Notes under the pieces: model-generated
The model's database searches: none
Told to the model about the DNA's origin: nothing
The model's input: only the letters and a program-made list of their open reading frames with translations
Program-made: the position numbers and the translations under genes
Shown: positions 37,820 to 48,673 of the stretch, one piece after another
How positions within the stretch are numbered: position 1 is the first letter of the stretch
How the letters are laid out: every line of letters begins with the position of its first letter
Assembly (NCBI RefSeq): GCF_963855985.1
Contig: NW_026973572.1
Location: forward strand, 62,001-126,000
From: Ostrinia nubilalis
Lineage: Eukaryota; Arthropoda; Insecta; Lepidoptera; Crambidae
Reading direction: 5' to 3'
DNA: 64,000 bases

Positions 37820-40741
37820 TTACAAAAGTTGTTTGGTGAGCTTGGACTTAATTGTGTTTATGGAATTATTAAATAAATCTATGTTGGAAAATTCAGTGTT
37901 GTACATATTAAGGCAACGAGTAATGTAGTTATTTCGAGTATAATTTTTACGAGATAATGGTGGCACAAACATTTTAATGGTACGTGAGGAGCGTGCAGGC
38001 AAACGAGTTTTGACAACAAAATTTATTTTCGATAATAAGTTCGGGGAGTCTACATGGGAGTTCAATAATTTAAAAAGAAATACTAGATCAAATTGTTTTC
38101 GACGGTTCTGTAGGGTAAGTAACTTGCGTGTTTTTAAAGAATCACAGTATGACACATCCGAGCTGTGGTTACTACGATAATTTAATACTTTTATAAATTT
38201 TCTTTGGATTTTCTCTATGCGATCAATATCCTGCTTGAAGTGAGGGTTCCAGATGGTACACCCGAAATCCAGTATTGAACGGACAAAACAAAAATACAGA
38301 ATTTTAAAGGTAATCAATTTCTGGAAAGGTTTAGATATTCTGGTAATGAAACCTAGATTACGATAAGATCTTTGGATTATAGCATCTATGTGTGGTTTAA
38401 ATGAGAGCTGACTATCCATTATTATGCCCAAATCACGAATTCTATCGACTCTATTTAAGACCATGTTATTTAAGTTGTAATTAAAAAGTAGGGGTTTCTT
38501 TTTTCGTGTATATGTTATCACAAAACATTTATCAGTATTTAAGAACAATTGGTTTTCTAAACAATATTTACTAAGAGAATCTAGATCAGACTGCAGTTTG
38601 TGACAGTCACCCACATCCCTAATGGTTCCGAATATTTTGGTGTCGTCTGCATATTGTAGGTGGTTGCAGTTACGCAAGATACTGCTCATGTCATTTATGT
38701 ATATAGAAAACAGCACGGGACCAAGGTGCGATCCCTGGGGCACACCCGATGGGATTGGTAGAAAGCTTGAGCAGTACCCTTTAATACAGACAGCTTGACT
38801 TCGATTTCTGATGTAAGAATCGAGCCATCTCAGCAAGTTACCATGCACACCGAAACTCCAAAGCTTCTTGACTAATAGATTGTGACTAATTTTATCAAAA
38901 GCCTTGGAGAAATCGGTATACACAGCATCAACTTGAGTGTCCTTATCCATCGCATCTAGAATAAAATCTGTAAAGGTAACCATGTTAGAATCTACACTGC
39001 GTGATTTAATAAAACCATGTTGTTTATCAGAAATATGATTACGTATGGCATAGGAGAGTTGGGCTGTAACAATTTTCTCTAATATCTTGCCCAGTACGCA
39101 CAACTTAGAAATTGGACGGTACTGTGTAATTAACTCTTTTTGTTTATTTTTAGGTATCGGCGTGATCAGAGCCCGTTTCCAAATACTAGGAAATACGCCT
39201 GAATTTAGAGAAGTTTGAAAGATTATAGTAATTGGTTTTAAAAGTTCATCAGCACAATTATGTATTAAAATAGGGTGAATGTCGTCAGAACCAGCTCCCT
39301 TGTGAATGTTGATACATTTAAGTTGCTTAAGTATGATGTTTTCATCTAAATTTATATGTCCGATGTCAACTTGAAAGTTATGTTCTGTCTGAGTATCAGA
39401 AAACACATCTGTATGAACATTTGACGACTGTACAAAGACCGATTGGAAAAATTCATTAAATGCGAGACAAATATTATTCCCATCTGACAATACATTATTA
39501 TTGTAAAACATTTTTTGTGGTAATTGTTCTGATTGATTTTTAGACTTAACATATGACCAAAAGTACTTTGGGTATTCTCTAATTTTATCTTCTGAGAAGG
39601 CCAGATACCTGTTATAAGTTTCAGTTTCTAGTTTACGCAAACGCGATCTAAGTAACGAGAAAATTCTGTAATCAGACTGGTTACCGTATACCTTCCATTT
39701 TTTGTGGTATTTTCGTTTCTCATTGCTTAATTTAATTAAAGGGCGTGAATACCAAGGCGGAAATTTACTGTTATCAATTTGAGAACGTGCTGGAACGTAC
39801 CTTTCTATGAGCTCATTTATAATTGTGTAAAAAGCTCTTAGCATTGAGTCGACATCTTTACACCCTGAAAATGTAAGGTCCCAATCCACTGAAACAAGGC
39901 CTTTTTTTATAGAGTCGAAATCAGCGTTGAAATACCTCTTTTTCTTATTGTTGTTAGGTTTTAGAGGTGCAGGTAAACATATAGGTAGGTCTATAGTTAA
40001 CGACTTATGATGCGGGTCTTCCGGAACTAAGGGAAAAGTACACGATTCAACCTTGCACAGTTCAGTACATAAAACTAAGTCTAGTATGCGTTTATTTGAA
40101 TTAAATTGACTGTTGTACTGGTTTAACATTGATAAGTTGATGAATTCTGTCGTTAAGGAGCTTAACACTTCATTATTGCAATGTATGGTCATGTAACCGA
40201 GTTCAGTATCATATTGCCAATTCGCATTAGACACATTAAAATCACCTAATATTAGAAAGACGTCCTTAGGATGTGAGTGAATTATGTCTACAGTTTTGTC
40301 ATAAAAAGAACTCAATAAGGACTCGTGTCTAGGTCCGTGTGGTATATAGGTACATGCTAAGTGAAGGAAAGTGGGTTCATTCGTGGAGTGATAAGTGTTA
40401 GCGAAGTTATTTGTGCGTCCGCGCATCGGAATGCATAACCACAGCTCGTCGGCGGGCGGCGGCGCGCACCAGTCCGGCCGCGCGACTGGGCACAGCTCGC
40501 GGCGCACGGCCACGGCCACCCCACCACCGCGACTACAACCATAAGTTGCCGCTTCTCGATCACACCTAAATACCTCATACCGACTATCAAAGAATTCAGA
40601 ATTGTAAAAGGAATCATTTAGCCAAGTTTCAGTAATGCAAATTATGTCAAAGTCCCCATTTAGTACACTACTCAAAAACTCATGAGATTTGGTTCGCAGG
40701 CCCCTCACGTTTTGATAATAAATGGTTAAAATATCTTTCAT
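37820..40741 (-). CDS. Jockey-clade LINE ORF2: endonuclease and reverse transcriptase
   Basis: First true ATG at 40741 (MKDILTIYYQNVRGLRTKS). EN: ITETWL, GGGVAVAVRRE, YIPHGPRHESL, ILGDFNVSNANW, RILDLVLC, DPHHKSL. RT: HKGAGSDDIHPILI, QYRPISKLCVLGKILEKIV, QHGFIKSRSVDSNMV, YTDFSKAFDKISHNLL, SGVPQGSHLGPVLFSIYIND, and YADD in LQYADDTKIF. C-terminus includes RDLGIIMDSQLSFKPHIDAI and LDFGCTIWNPHF. About 973 residues without a break. A GC-rich patch near residues 80-105 (40440-40530) stands out from AT-rich neighbours. Would act in target-primed reverse transcription. Confidence 0.92.
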   Translation of the reverse strand: MKDILTIYYQNVRGLRTKSHEFLSSVLNGDFDIICITETWLNDSFYNSEFFDSRYEVFRCDREAATYGCSRGGGVAVAVRRELCPVARPDWCAPPPADELWLCIPMRGRTNNFANTYHSTNEPTFLHLACTYIPHGPRHESLLSSFYDKTVDIIHSHPKDVFLILGDFNVSNANWQYDTELGYMTIHCNNEVLSSLTTEFINLSMLNQYNSQFNSNKRILDLVLCTELCKVESCTFPLVPEDPHHKSLTIDLPICLPAPLKPNNNKKKRYFNADFDSIKKGLVSVDWDLTFSGCKDVDSMLRAFYTIINELIERYVPARSQIDNSKFPPWYSRPLIKLSNEKRKYHKKWKVYGNQSDYRIFSLLRSRLRKLETETYNRYLAFSEDKIREYPKYFWSYVKSKNQSEQLPQKMFYNNNVLSDGNNICLAFNEFFQSVFVQSSNVHTDVFSDTQTEHNFQVDIGHINLDENIILKQLKCINIHKGAGSDDIHPILIHNCADELLKPITIIFQTSLNSGVFPSIWKRALITPIPKNKQKELITQYRPISKLCVLGKILEKIVTAQLSYAIRNHISDKQHGFIKSRSVDSNMVTFTDFILDAMDKDTQVDAVYTDFSKAFDKISHNLLVKKLWSFGVHGNLLRWLDSYIRNRSQAVCIKGYCSSFLPIPSGVPQGSHLGPVLFSIYINDMSSILRNCNHLQYADDTKIFGTIRDVGDCHKLQSDLDSLSKYCLENQLFLNTDKCFVITYTRKKKPLLFNYNLNNMVLNRVDRIRDLGIIMDSQLSFKPHIDAIIQRSYRNLGFITRISKPFQKLITFKILYFCFVRSILDFGCTIWNPHFKQDIDRIEKIQRKFIKVLNYRSNHSSDVSYCDSLKTRKLLTLQNRRKQFDLVFLFKLLNSHVDSPNLLSKINFVVKTRLPARSSRTIKMFVPPLSRKNYTRNNYITRCLNMYNTEFSNIDLFNNSINTIKSKLTKQLL

Positions 40742-41201
40742 CACTATTTAATTAATAAAATAATTTAGGGTAAGAAAATGAATAATATTCGTGTATGTAA
40801 GGTAAGTAATTAAATAATATAATATGTTTGTGCCACACAATCTTTAATTGTTTAAGAAACTGAATACATATTTTAAATGAAACTCTCGCTAGGTCAATAT
40901 AATAATTTGTTAGTTTCATGTCAACATTTTCGCAAAATATACATAAAAGATTAAACACTGTTTTAATTGATTCCTCGTTAATACAAAGTCGCCTCGCACC
41001 AAAACATGTCAACATTTTACAATTGTATTTAGCAGATAATATTAAGTTAAACATCAATGACCTGGTCCAATTTAGCATGAACCGAGAATTCAATGGATTA
41101 CAAGCATGCAACGTACAAAATGACATTAATTCTATCGAACAAGCCAAAAAGATAGTCACAACTTCAGTAAATAAGAAACAGTTACACATAAACACTAATA
41201 G
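40742..41201 (-). other. Inter-ORF region of the minus-strand LINE
   Basis: 460 AT-rich bases. Frames are open on both strands for 130-147 codons, but neither shows a known motif, so I regard them as chance. Confidence 0.4.
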
Positions 41202-41647
41202 TCACTTTATTTTATCTAAGTCACTTTCACGGCCAATCACAAAAGACTTTGATGTTTCATTCTTGCGAAGAAATATTTTACAGTCATTTAACCAAATGTA
41301 TTTGTAGCCTAATTCTTTACCTAACTTGCGTGCTTGTCCATATAGAACCTTGTTGTGTGGAGTTAGATGATCGTTGACAAATATTGGTCGAGCCGCGCCG
41401 TCAATATCGAGATCAGCCGTTGTTAATCCGCGGCGAGCGCGTACCGCAGCCAAGAACTCACTCTTTCTTCTTCTTTGGGTAAATCTGATCACAATATTAG
41501 GTATAGAAGAACCGATTGACTGAGTCGAAGATGAGTGCAGGTCCTTACGTTGTCCTTTCGGGGGAAAACGCCTTACGCGGTGAATAAAATCAACATCATT
41601 ATCCGACAAGTCAAAACCAATTTTTATTGCAATTTTATGTAGCACAT
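41202..41647 (-). pseudogene. LINE ORF1, C-terminal RNA-binding part
   Basis: Reads LHKIAIKIGFDLSDNDVDFI, then HRVRRFPPKG, NIVIRFTQRRRKSEFLAAVR, IFVNDHLTPHNKVLYGQARK and YKYIWLNDCKIFLRKNE. These are the RRM/C-terminal-domain signatures of LINE ORF1 proteins that coat element RNA. It is cut at 41647 by a TIR element; the missing codons continue at 44192 and again at 45927. The stop is at 41202-41204. Confidence 0.85.
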
Positions 41648-42090
41648 CGATAGTGGAAGTATCAATTAATGTAAGGGACATTTTGGCCAAAATGAGTTAT
41701 ATATACCAACGCATTCAGAATTTTCGGCTCTATCGATTGGTATACTTGAAATGTTGATATCTTTAAAAAAATGTCCCTTACCTTAAACATTTTTAGTCGT
41801 GTGAATACGACTTTTGGGGAAACAAATGATTTAAAGGACGTAAATTCCTTTTAATAATACAATTCAGCCCTTACCCTAAACTGTTGGTTTTAACTTTTGA
41901 ACTCATTGAACCTTACTTCATTTAAAACTTTTTGATTTATTATAATTAGGCCCTTACGTTAATATGCATATAGGATATCAATTACTTTTTTTGGTGGTGA
42001 TATGCATTTAATGCCTCCCACTCCTACTACACTTATGAACACTAAGTTGTCTTGTTTCTATCTATTTTCTGTTCATTTTTACGCAGTTGG

Positions 42091-43627
42091 GTTTTTGACC
42101 GAGGGGCTGCAGGCTCTTCAGAAGCTGTTCAATTCCGTCATCCTCGAAGAAAAAACGCCTACGGTATGGCACAGAAGTGTGGTGACACTCTTCTTCAAAA
42201 AAAGGCGACAAAACCTTGTTGAAGAATTATAGACCCATCTCACTTCCGAGATATGTCTACAAGCTGTTTTCGAGAGTCATTACGAATCGTCTCGCTCGTA
42301 AGCTCGATGACTTCCAGCCTCTCAATCTCTCAATCGCTTTAGTACACCACATACATACGCCACGGCAGATTATACAGAAGACCGAGGAGTATAGTCAGTC
42401 ACTTTGCCTGGCGTTTGTGGACTATGAGAAAGCTTCGATCGAGACCTGGGCAGTACCTACTACAGTTTCTCCAACGGTGTCAAATTGACTACCTATATCG
42501 ATACATCGAAATGTTGAAAGGCTTGTACGAAAACGCCACAATGTCGTTCCGTCTCCAGGATCAAGACTCGAAACCAGTTGCAGCAGCAGACAGGGGGAAC
42601 TGAAAACTCCGAAACTGTTTCTGGACTGGAACGGATTCGGCATAAATATCAACGGTGAGTAAATAACCCACCTTCGATTCGCAAACGATATCATAGCCAT
42701 GGCTGAGACCGTGGAAGATCTAGGCACAATGCACAATGGCCTGAGTCGAGCCTCTCAACAAGGGGGTCTTAAAATGAAACATGGACAAGACAAAATCATG
42801 TCAAATGTCCGTGTTGCACCCACTCCTCTAAAGGTTGGATACTCTACACTCGGCAGTTGTTGACACTTATATATACCTAGTACAAACAGTCCAGTTAGGC
42901 TGGTTATAGTGTCACGTGGACCGTCCGGTGCGGATCTGCTTCACACAGCCGATCTGTAAACTTCGAGGAAGCGTTTTAGAGTAATGCGGTCCGCAGGAAT
43001 CGCTCGCTCCCTATCAGTTCATACAGATTGGCTGTGCGGAGCGATCCGCACTGACGGTCTGCGTGACACTAAAACCAGCCTTAGGTAGGTCTAACTTCGA
43101 GGAAGAGGTCAATCGTCGAATCCAACTCGGCTGGCAACGTTCAGGAAGCTTCGTGATATTCTCACATCTGAAATATCGCACTGTCTCAAGACAAAAGTCT
43201 TTGATAACTTATGGATCTGAGACGTGGTCGCTTACTGTGGGCCTCATAAGAAGACTCAAGGTCAAAGGCGATGGAGCGTGCTATGCTCGTAGTGATTGAA
43301 CCAGAAATGACGTGATCCGCAGGAGAACCAAAGTGACTGACATAGTCCGCAGAATCGCTAAAATCAAGTGGCAGTGGATGGAGCTCGTAGCTTGCAAAGC
43401 TGATGGCCGCTGGGGCAGAAAAATTCTTGAGTGGCGACCACGAGCTGGAAGACGTAATGTGCTGCAGACCCCCACTAGGTCGACCGACGATCTGGTGAAG
43501 GTTGTAGGAGGTGCCTGGATGCGGGCGGCGCAGGACCGGTTGTTGTGGAAATCCTTGGGGGAAGACCTTTGTCCAGCAGTGGACGTCATTCGGCTAAAAC
43601 GAACGAACGATGATTGAAAAAAAAAAA
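42091..43627 (+). pseudogene. RTE-clade LINE fragment: RT C-terminal half, heavily decayed
   Basis: RT pieces appear in several frames: KLFNSVILEEKTPTVWHRS, then NYRPISLPRYVYKLFSRVIT, CLAFVDYEKA, LYENATMSFRLQD, ADDIVAMAETVEDLGTM-like, NFEEEVNRRIQLGW, YGSETWSLTVGLIRRLK and, near the end, IAKIKWQWMELVACKADGRW with WMRAAQDR. These are the usual RTE RT and C-terminal segments. It ends in GATGATTG plus an 11-base A run at 43617-43627. There are multiple stops and frameshifts, and a Harbinger-like MITE (42898-43080) interrupts it. Dead. Confidence 0.85.
42898..43080. mobile_element. 183-bp Harbinger-like MITE (TSD TTA)
   Basis: Flanked by TTA at 42895-42897 and 43081-43083. The ends are GGCTGGTTATAGTGTCACG and, inverted, GGCTGGTTTTAGTGTCACG, with further complementary sequence inward (GTGCGGATC / GATCCGCAC). 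The 3-bp TWA duplication is the mark of PIF/Harbinger elements. Removing it with one TTA restores the RTE codons on both sides. Confidence 0.85.
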
Positions 43628-44221
43628 CCTAACTGCGTAAAAATGAACAGAAAAAGATAGAAACAAGACAACTTGTTCACAAATGCAGACGTAGGCATCA
43701 TCAGTGACTAAATGTTTTGTTGGTGATGTGTATTTGATGCCTCCAACTGCATTTGTGAACACTAAGTTGTCTTGTTTCTATCTCTTCTCTTCGTTTTGTT
43801 AATGAATACTCGAATGCAACCTCTACTTACATCAGGTTTCAATGTTAAAATTGTCAAGTTACAATAATATTACTGTCGTGTTTATTCTTAAATGTACCTT
43901 ACAACATACATGACATTCCATACTGTGAAATTTCAACATTGTAAGGTACAGTCAAGCTCGTTTTTTTAATGTAAGGGACATGCTATCTTTTAAACTACCC
44001 ATTTTTCGGAAATTTGGCGTTTATATTATGAAAGAACAGAAAATTCTAAGAAACTTTGCCATAGAAACTATTTAAATCGTAACATCACATAAAAAGATAT
44101 TGAGGTATAAAGAAAAAAAAAATCGTTTTTTGGCTCTCCTGAAAAGTCGTGTTTTGTCCCTTACAGTAATTGATATTTCCACTATCGACATTGTGAAGGT
44201 TTTCTGTATTAGATTGCGGTA

Positions 44222-45924
44222 ACGTAAGTGCGCCTATTAACGACCCCCCAAAATTTGTATCCTATTACCGCCCTATTTTTCTTTCTTTCATAAAAGACAT
44301 AATAACAGGTTCCAGAAAACACGTTACCTAAAAAATATCTAGATATGTTTATTGACTATCAAAACGATTAAAGTTTGTGTTCGTAAATAACCAGTAAACG
44401 GAGTTATTTGACATTAAATGGGACGCGCCCGCAACGGACGCACTTTTCATACTGACGCGCTCCCAGCTACTTAAGGTGCACCTTGTTATTAATTAGCGAT
44501 TTTAACACATTTAAAATGAGTATACCAACATGTTTTTGCATGACAATATTAATTCGTACTTTAGTTTCCTTAATAAACCCTCAATATAGCCCTCTCGCTG
44601 TATTTTTGTGGCTTAAATACAATTTTAAATAAGGGCGGTAATAGAAACACTTTTCATAATTTGGTTCCTAATAACGACCCATGGCGTTGTTAGAATTTTG
44701 ATTAAGTTTTTTATTTTAGTATTTATATCTTTAATTACGCATTTAACCTCTACTTTGTTGTCTTGATCGATTCATAAGAATATTTTACATGATTAAATCA
44801 ATTAACGCCATACGTTAATTGTCATAGGTTTGGCATAAAACTGCAATGAACATTAAAGAATATCTCTAATAATGTATGACAATAGATTTTATAAAAACCT
44901 GTTAAATTCTAATTAGTACCTGTTTGATATAAAATAAAACCTAATAGAAATGATACTTCACTGATCACGTCTTCATTAAAGTAGGTATTTTAGCTGGTTA
45001 CTGTTTTTTTTTACGGTCGGTAATAGAATAAAGTAATATTCATACTTAATTCTATTACCGCCTCATAACTATAACGCCACCTGCGAAGACTTATAAGCCT
45101 GTATTTTGTATAGAACTAACATTTATGACATGACACCAAACCATTCATGCGTTATCACAACTACTATGTAACTTTTTAAGATCTTTTGGATTAATAAAAA
45201 AATAATTATACAGACAGTGTCCAATTGTCCATAGTTTAAATTAAAATACACAATTACACACAATTAAAATCAAAAACATCAGTCAAAAACGAATTAAAAA
45301 TTATAGTCAAATTAAAAATAAAAATAAAATATTAAATGAAAATTATTTTTTATTAAAACTCAAATATAGTTTAAATAATGACCCCCACTACTCAGTAGAA
45401 GACCGGGTATCGCGTAATCAAGTATAATTGAGGAATTTATTATTCTACTATTTCTGCTTGATTATTTATTTATTTTCGAGAAGCGTGCCTTTTCTCTTTT
45501 AATAATAAAAAAAAATAACTTGAAAAAAAAAACAAATTTAACTAAAACTAAAAAGCAAAACAAATTTAACTTAAAAAAATCAAGTGGTTCCCGAGCCTCT
45601 GAGCGGGAATCGAACCCGTTCCTCTTGGAATATACCCAATTGAAAAGCAATATTCTTAGCGGTCGGTAATAGAAACAGAAAAAACGTTAATAGAAACACA
45701 CCTCGTCTATAGGTCGGTAATAGAAACAACTGCTTTTTCAGATTAAATTGCTCTTTATTAATTATTGTGTGATTGAATACTCATTGTTACTCCTTGAATT
45801 CAAAGATTACTTCATCATTGTTATAAATAAATTAAAGTGTCTTTTCTCTCACCACGTCTTATATCTAATTTTCTAACGTTTATCCGAAGTCAGCTTAAAC
45901 TGGCGGTAATAGGCGCATTTACGT
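44222..45924. mobile_element. 1.7 kb TIR element (TSD TA)
   Basis: The ends are ACGTAAGTGCGCCTATTA and, inverted, ACGTAAATGCGCCTATTA, flanked by TA (44220-44221 and 45925-45926). GGCGGTAATAG / CGGTAATAGAAAC motifs recur inside (near 44263, 44632, 45012, 45660, 45710, 45903) in both orientations. A tRNA-like B box (CGGGTTCGATTCCCGC on the minus strand) lies at 45605. No transposase frame; TA suggests a Tc1/mariner-type or similar source. It splits LINE ORF1. Confidence 0.8.
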
Positions 45925-45926
45925 TA

Positions 45927-46437
45927 CTCCAGAAATCTCCAGGTTGTTGATGCGGCCTTGTTGGTCTTTATAGTTCTGTTGATATGACAGCTCGAGAATT
46001 TGCCTTTTGACGTCGCTCAATTCGCACTCCAATGACCTGGTTTTTTCACACAATTTATCTTGCTCGATCTTGACGTCTGATATATTTGTTTGCATTGCTT
46101 TTTGTTCTTTCTGAATACTCTGGTGACCCAGCCTCAAATCGGAGACGTCCGCCTGAAGATTACATACGTCCTGATGAAGTTTCGAAATGCTCTCACTTTG
46201 TTTTTCTATTAAAGCCTCAAATGATGTCATGAGGCCCTTTTTGAATTCACTAAGGGTCTCTTTTAATTCTTGACGATATTCAGCCATAGTACCAGCGAGT
46301 TCTTGACGAAAATATTCCACGCAGGCATTAGAATCACAATGCGGAGACTTCCTCTTTCTTGTTGCTAGTTCATCTTCCCGAAGTTGAGATAAGTTAGGAT
46401 GCGAGCCAGTGGCCCTTTTTTGGGGTGAATGCTGCAT
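45927..46437 (-). pseudogene. LINE ORF1, N-terminal coiled-coil part
   Basis: ATG at 46437 (MQHSPQKRATGSHPNLSQLR). A basic, serine-rich N-terminus is followed by about 120 residues of heptad-type coiled coil (ALIEKQSESISKLHQDVCNL, LGHQSIQKEQKAMQTNISD, LECELSDVKRQILELSYQQN), ending in GRINNLEISGV where ORF1 proteins enter the RRM. Cut by the TA-flanked element. The next ~9 codons are at 44192-44219 and the rest from 41647. Confidence 0.85.
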
Positions 46438-46809
46438 ACTTATTATGGTTATTATCACAAATAATCGCAAACACCGTAATCAAATGACAGCAATTATACC
46501 CGGCATACGCGCGAATTTGTAACTAAGTTTGTTTCCGACGATATACGTCAGTTTAGCACAATGTACGTTACTGCACGTCTTTTGTCCCACTCAGTGTCTA
46601 AAGAAAAAAAAAATGCGACTGTCTCTTTTACCCGAGGGGGTGAAGAGCGGTTACCTCATCGACATTTCGGGCAGAACAGCACTCGCGACGCGTGTGTTTG
46701 TTTGAAATTAGACTTAAATACCATTAGCACAGAACTGTTAATAAAACTTAAACTATCATGGACTTAATGATACCAGACCAGCGCAGGCCTATCCGTTAAC
46801 AAGGTTGCC
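46438..46809. other. LINE 5' UTR and BEL-3 junction
   Basis: Non-coding. Contains the LINE 5' UTR and, somewhere between 46560 and 46805, the junction back to BEL-3. No TSD could be matched to the 37550 flank. Confidence 0.4.
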
Positions 46810-48261
46810 GAGCTACTGATGGTAATTACGTCACGCTGCGAGCTCTTCTTGATCAGGGTTCGCAGATTACACTTATATCTGAAAACGCCGCTCAGCTTCT
46901 AGGGTTACCACGCCGTAAATTTAGCGCATCGGTCTCTGGTGTAGGTAACAGCCCTAAACAAAGCAAAAGCCTTGTGACCCTCGAATGCAAGTCCATCTAC
47001 GACGATCACAGCTTCAATACAGAGGCATCTGTCATTTCTCGAGTGATTAGCGATCTACCAAACATTTCATTTTCAAGGCGATCATGGCCTCACATCCAAC
47101 ATATGCAGCTAGCAGATCCCGAATACAACGTTTCGAAACCAATTGACATATTATTAGACGCATGTGTTTACTCTGACGTCATCATGAGCGGACTAGTTAA
47201 AGGTGAACACAACGCACCAATAGCGCAGCAAACCAAATTAGGTTGGATTTTATCGGGAAACGTAAAAACTTTTAATTGCAGCGTAGTTATAAATAATTTA
47301 GCGGAGATAGAGAAATATTGGGAGATGGAAGAGATTCCTAGCGCAGCATCAGAGCTTACAAGCGAAGAGCAGTTCTGCGAAGAGCATTACATTGCCACTA
47401 CTAAGCGTCTAGCAGATGGTAGATATGAAGTAGCGTTACCTATGAAAGAAAGCTATAACGAAAAGCTTGGCGCATCTAAAGCAAAAGCAACAGCCCAATT
47501 CAAGCAGTTAGAAAGCAAAATGAATAAAAATAAAGCATATTCAAAAAGCTACAAGCAATTTGTTAACGAATACCAACAGCTAGGAAATATGCGGCCGAGT
47601 GGAGAGAACCGCAGTCCTTCGTGTTTCTTACCACACCACGGCGTCATGAAACACGAGTCCACCACTACAAAGCTTCGTGTGGTCTTTAACGCCTCTTCTA
47701 AAACAAGTACTGGACTCAGCCTCAATGACGTAATGGAATGTGGTCCGAACTTGCAGCATGACCTACAAACATTAATATTGACTTGGATACAGTACAAATA
47801 CGTTATTACTGCGGACATAGAGAAGATGTTCCGTCAGATTATGGTCAGAGAAGACCATCAACATCTTCAGTCAATCGTTTGGCGAGATTCACCTCAGGAG
47901 TCGCTACAGGAGTACGTTCTTACAACCGTAACTTATGGCACTAAGGCTGCTCCATACCTAGCAATGCGCACCCTGAGACAGCTAGCTAAAGATGACATGT
48001 CAAGGTACCCCCTTGCAGCCTCAGCGTTAGAAAAAAGCTTCTATATGGATGACCTACTCAGCGGACAAAATACACTAGCAGCGACTAAAGAGTTACAGAC
48101 TCAGTTAATCAACATCCTCAAAGGCGCGGGGATGAATCTAAGAAAATGGTCAGCCAATAACCCTGAGCTTTTAAAAGATTTATCTACAGAACAGCTCGAC
48201 AAGCCCTTTGACTTTAGGTGTTCGGAATCCCGAAAAACCTTAGGGCTACAATGGACACCGT
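46810..48261 (+). pseudogene. BEL-3 protease and reverse transcriptase (cut by Gypsy)
   Basis: From about 46810 the frame reads DGNYVTLRALLDQGSQITLI; DQG in place of DSG at the protease site is usual for one group of BEL elements. Then LGWILSGNV, SEEQFCEEHYIATTKRL and RT: PHHGVMKHESTTTKLRVVFN, ITADIEKMFRQIMVREDHQH, TVTYGTKAAPYLAMRTLRQL and a YMDD box in FYMDDLLSG. The frame is open to GLQWTP at 48258, where a Gypsy LTR (TGTAGTGTTAGG on the plus strand) begins. The remainder is not in the window. Confidence 0.9.
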
Positions 48262-48474
48262 TGTAGTGTTAGGATTTAGGGTGTTGAAGACGGCAGTAGA
48301 AATTAAGTGAAACACATGTTTGATGTACGGTGTCTCTATATTGAATGATTTAAAATTCACATGATTACAATGTTCGTAGTTTGCTAAAACCCTAAGTCAG
48401 CAGAACGATACGTGCGCGTGACCGGTTTACGGGAATTGGATGCTATTTGTAAAGTAAGCAATTTACATACTTCA
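48262..48474 (-). repeat. Gypsy 3' LTR
   Basis: On the minus strand TGAAGTATGTAAATTGC ... CCTAACACTACA, 213 bp, TG...CA ends, directly after the purine run GGGGGAGG. BEL-3 RT coding ends exactly at its other side. The partner LTR is not in the window. Confidence 0.75.
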
Positions 48475-48673
48475 CCTCCCCCGAAAAGTAAAGGGTAGGT
48501 GCCTCCCCTTTGCAAGAAAAAAAAAGTTTGGCCACGTATCATTGAGCTTTACATACATAAGTAGTCTATTAATAAGTAAGTACAATAACTATTTATTAAA
48601 ATTATACATGACAATGTTATAATCACAATACATAACACATAACACATCATAATAATAAAACAAACTTTTTTTT
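48475..48673 (-). other. Gypsy 3' untranslated region with polypurine tract
   Basis: Between the integrase stop and the LTR. GGGGGAGG at 48482-48475 (minus) would prime plus-strand DNA. Otherwise AT-rich and non-coding; no envelope frame. Confidence 0.6.

Larger units (their letters stand above)
42000..43800. repeat. Inverted module copies bracketing the RTE fragment
   Basis: A module with AACACTAAGTTGTCTTGTTT, CTATC and TTCATTTTTACGCAGTT occurs at 42040-42090 (+), inverted at 43629-43690, and again in part at 43725-43795 (+). The RTE fragment lies exactly between the first two copies. The second and third form a ~120-bp hairpin (GATAGAAACAAGACAACTT ... AAGTTGTCTTGTTTCTATC). Confidence 0.75.
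41648..44187. mobile_element. 2.5 kb TIR element carrying an RTE fragment
   Basis: Flanked by ACAT at 41644-41647 and 44188-44191. Because the ends CGATAG/CTATCG are palindromic, a 2-bp duplication is also possible. The TIRs are about 34 bp: CGATAGTGGAARTATCAATT followed by AMTGTAAGGGACA. The motif AAGGGAC recurs in both orientations inside each end (41672, 41771, 43972, 44152). With one ACAT kept, the LINE ORF1 frame rejoins exactly. The centre holds an RTE-type fragment between inverted copies of a 50-bp sequence. No transposase was seen, and I cannot assign a superfamily. Confidence 0.75.
37557..46800 (-). mobile_element. Jockey-clade LINE in BEL-3, ORF1 split by two TIR elements
   Basis: The poly(T) at 37557-37570 is the tail on the minus strand. 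ORF2 (40741-37820) is intact. ORF1 is in pieces (46437-45927, about 30 bases at 44192-44219, and 41647-41202) because two TIR elements inserted about 28 bases apart. The 5' UTR runs to somewhere between 46560 and 46800. No exact TSD was found between the CAGGTTAAAGGCA flank and 46800. Confidence 0.85.
35368..48261 (+). mobile_element. BEL-3: BEL/Pao element, split by a LINE and by a Gypsy element
   Basis: Has a 5' LTR (35368-35596), primer site (35604), gag (35869-37556), then a minus-strand LINE (37557 to about 46800), then protease and RT (about 46810-48261). At 48262 a minus-strand Gypsy element interrupts RT. RNase H, integrase and the 3' LTR must lie beyond 64000 if they survive. The coding sense is conserved on both sides of each insertion. 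Confidence 0.85.

Noticed and set aside
40752..41307. 147-codon and 129-codon frames on opposite strands between LINE ORF1 and ORF2
   Set aside because: AT-rich, overlapping each other on opposite strands, no motif; most likely chance.
48475..48673. Search for an envelope gene after the Gypsy integrase
   Set aside because: Only about 200 non-coding bases separate the integrase stop from the LTR, so no env is present.
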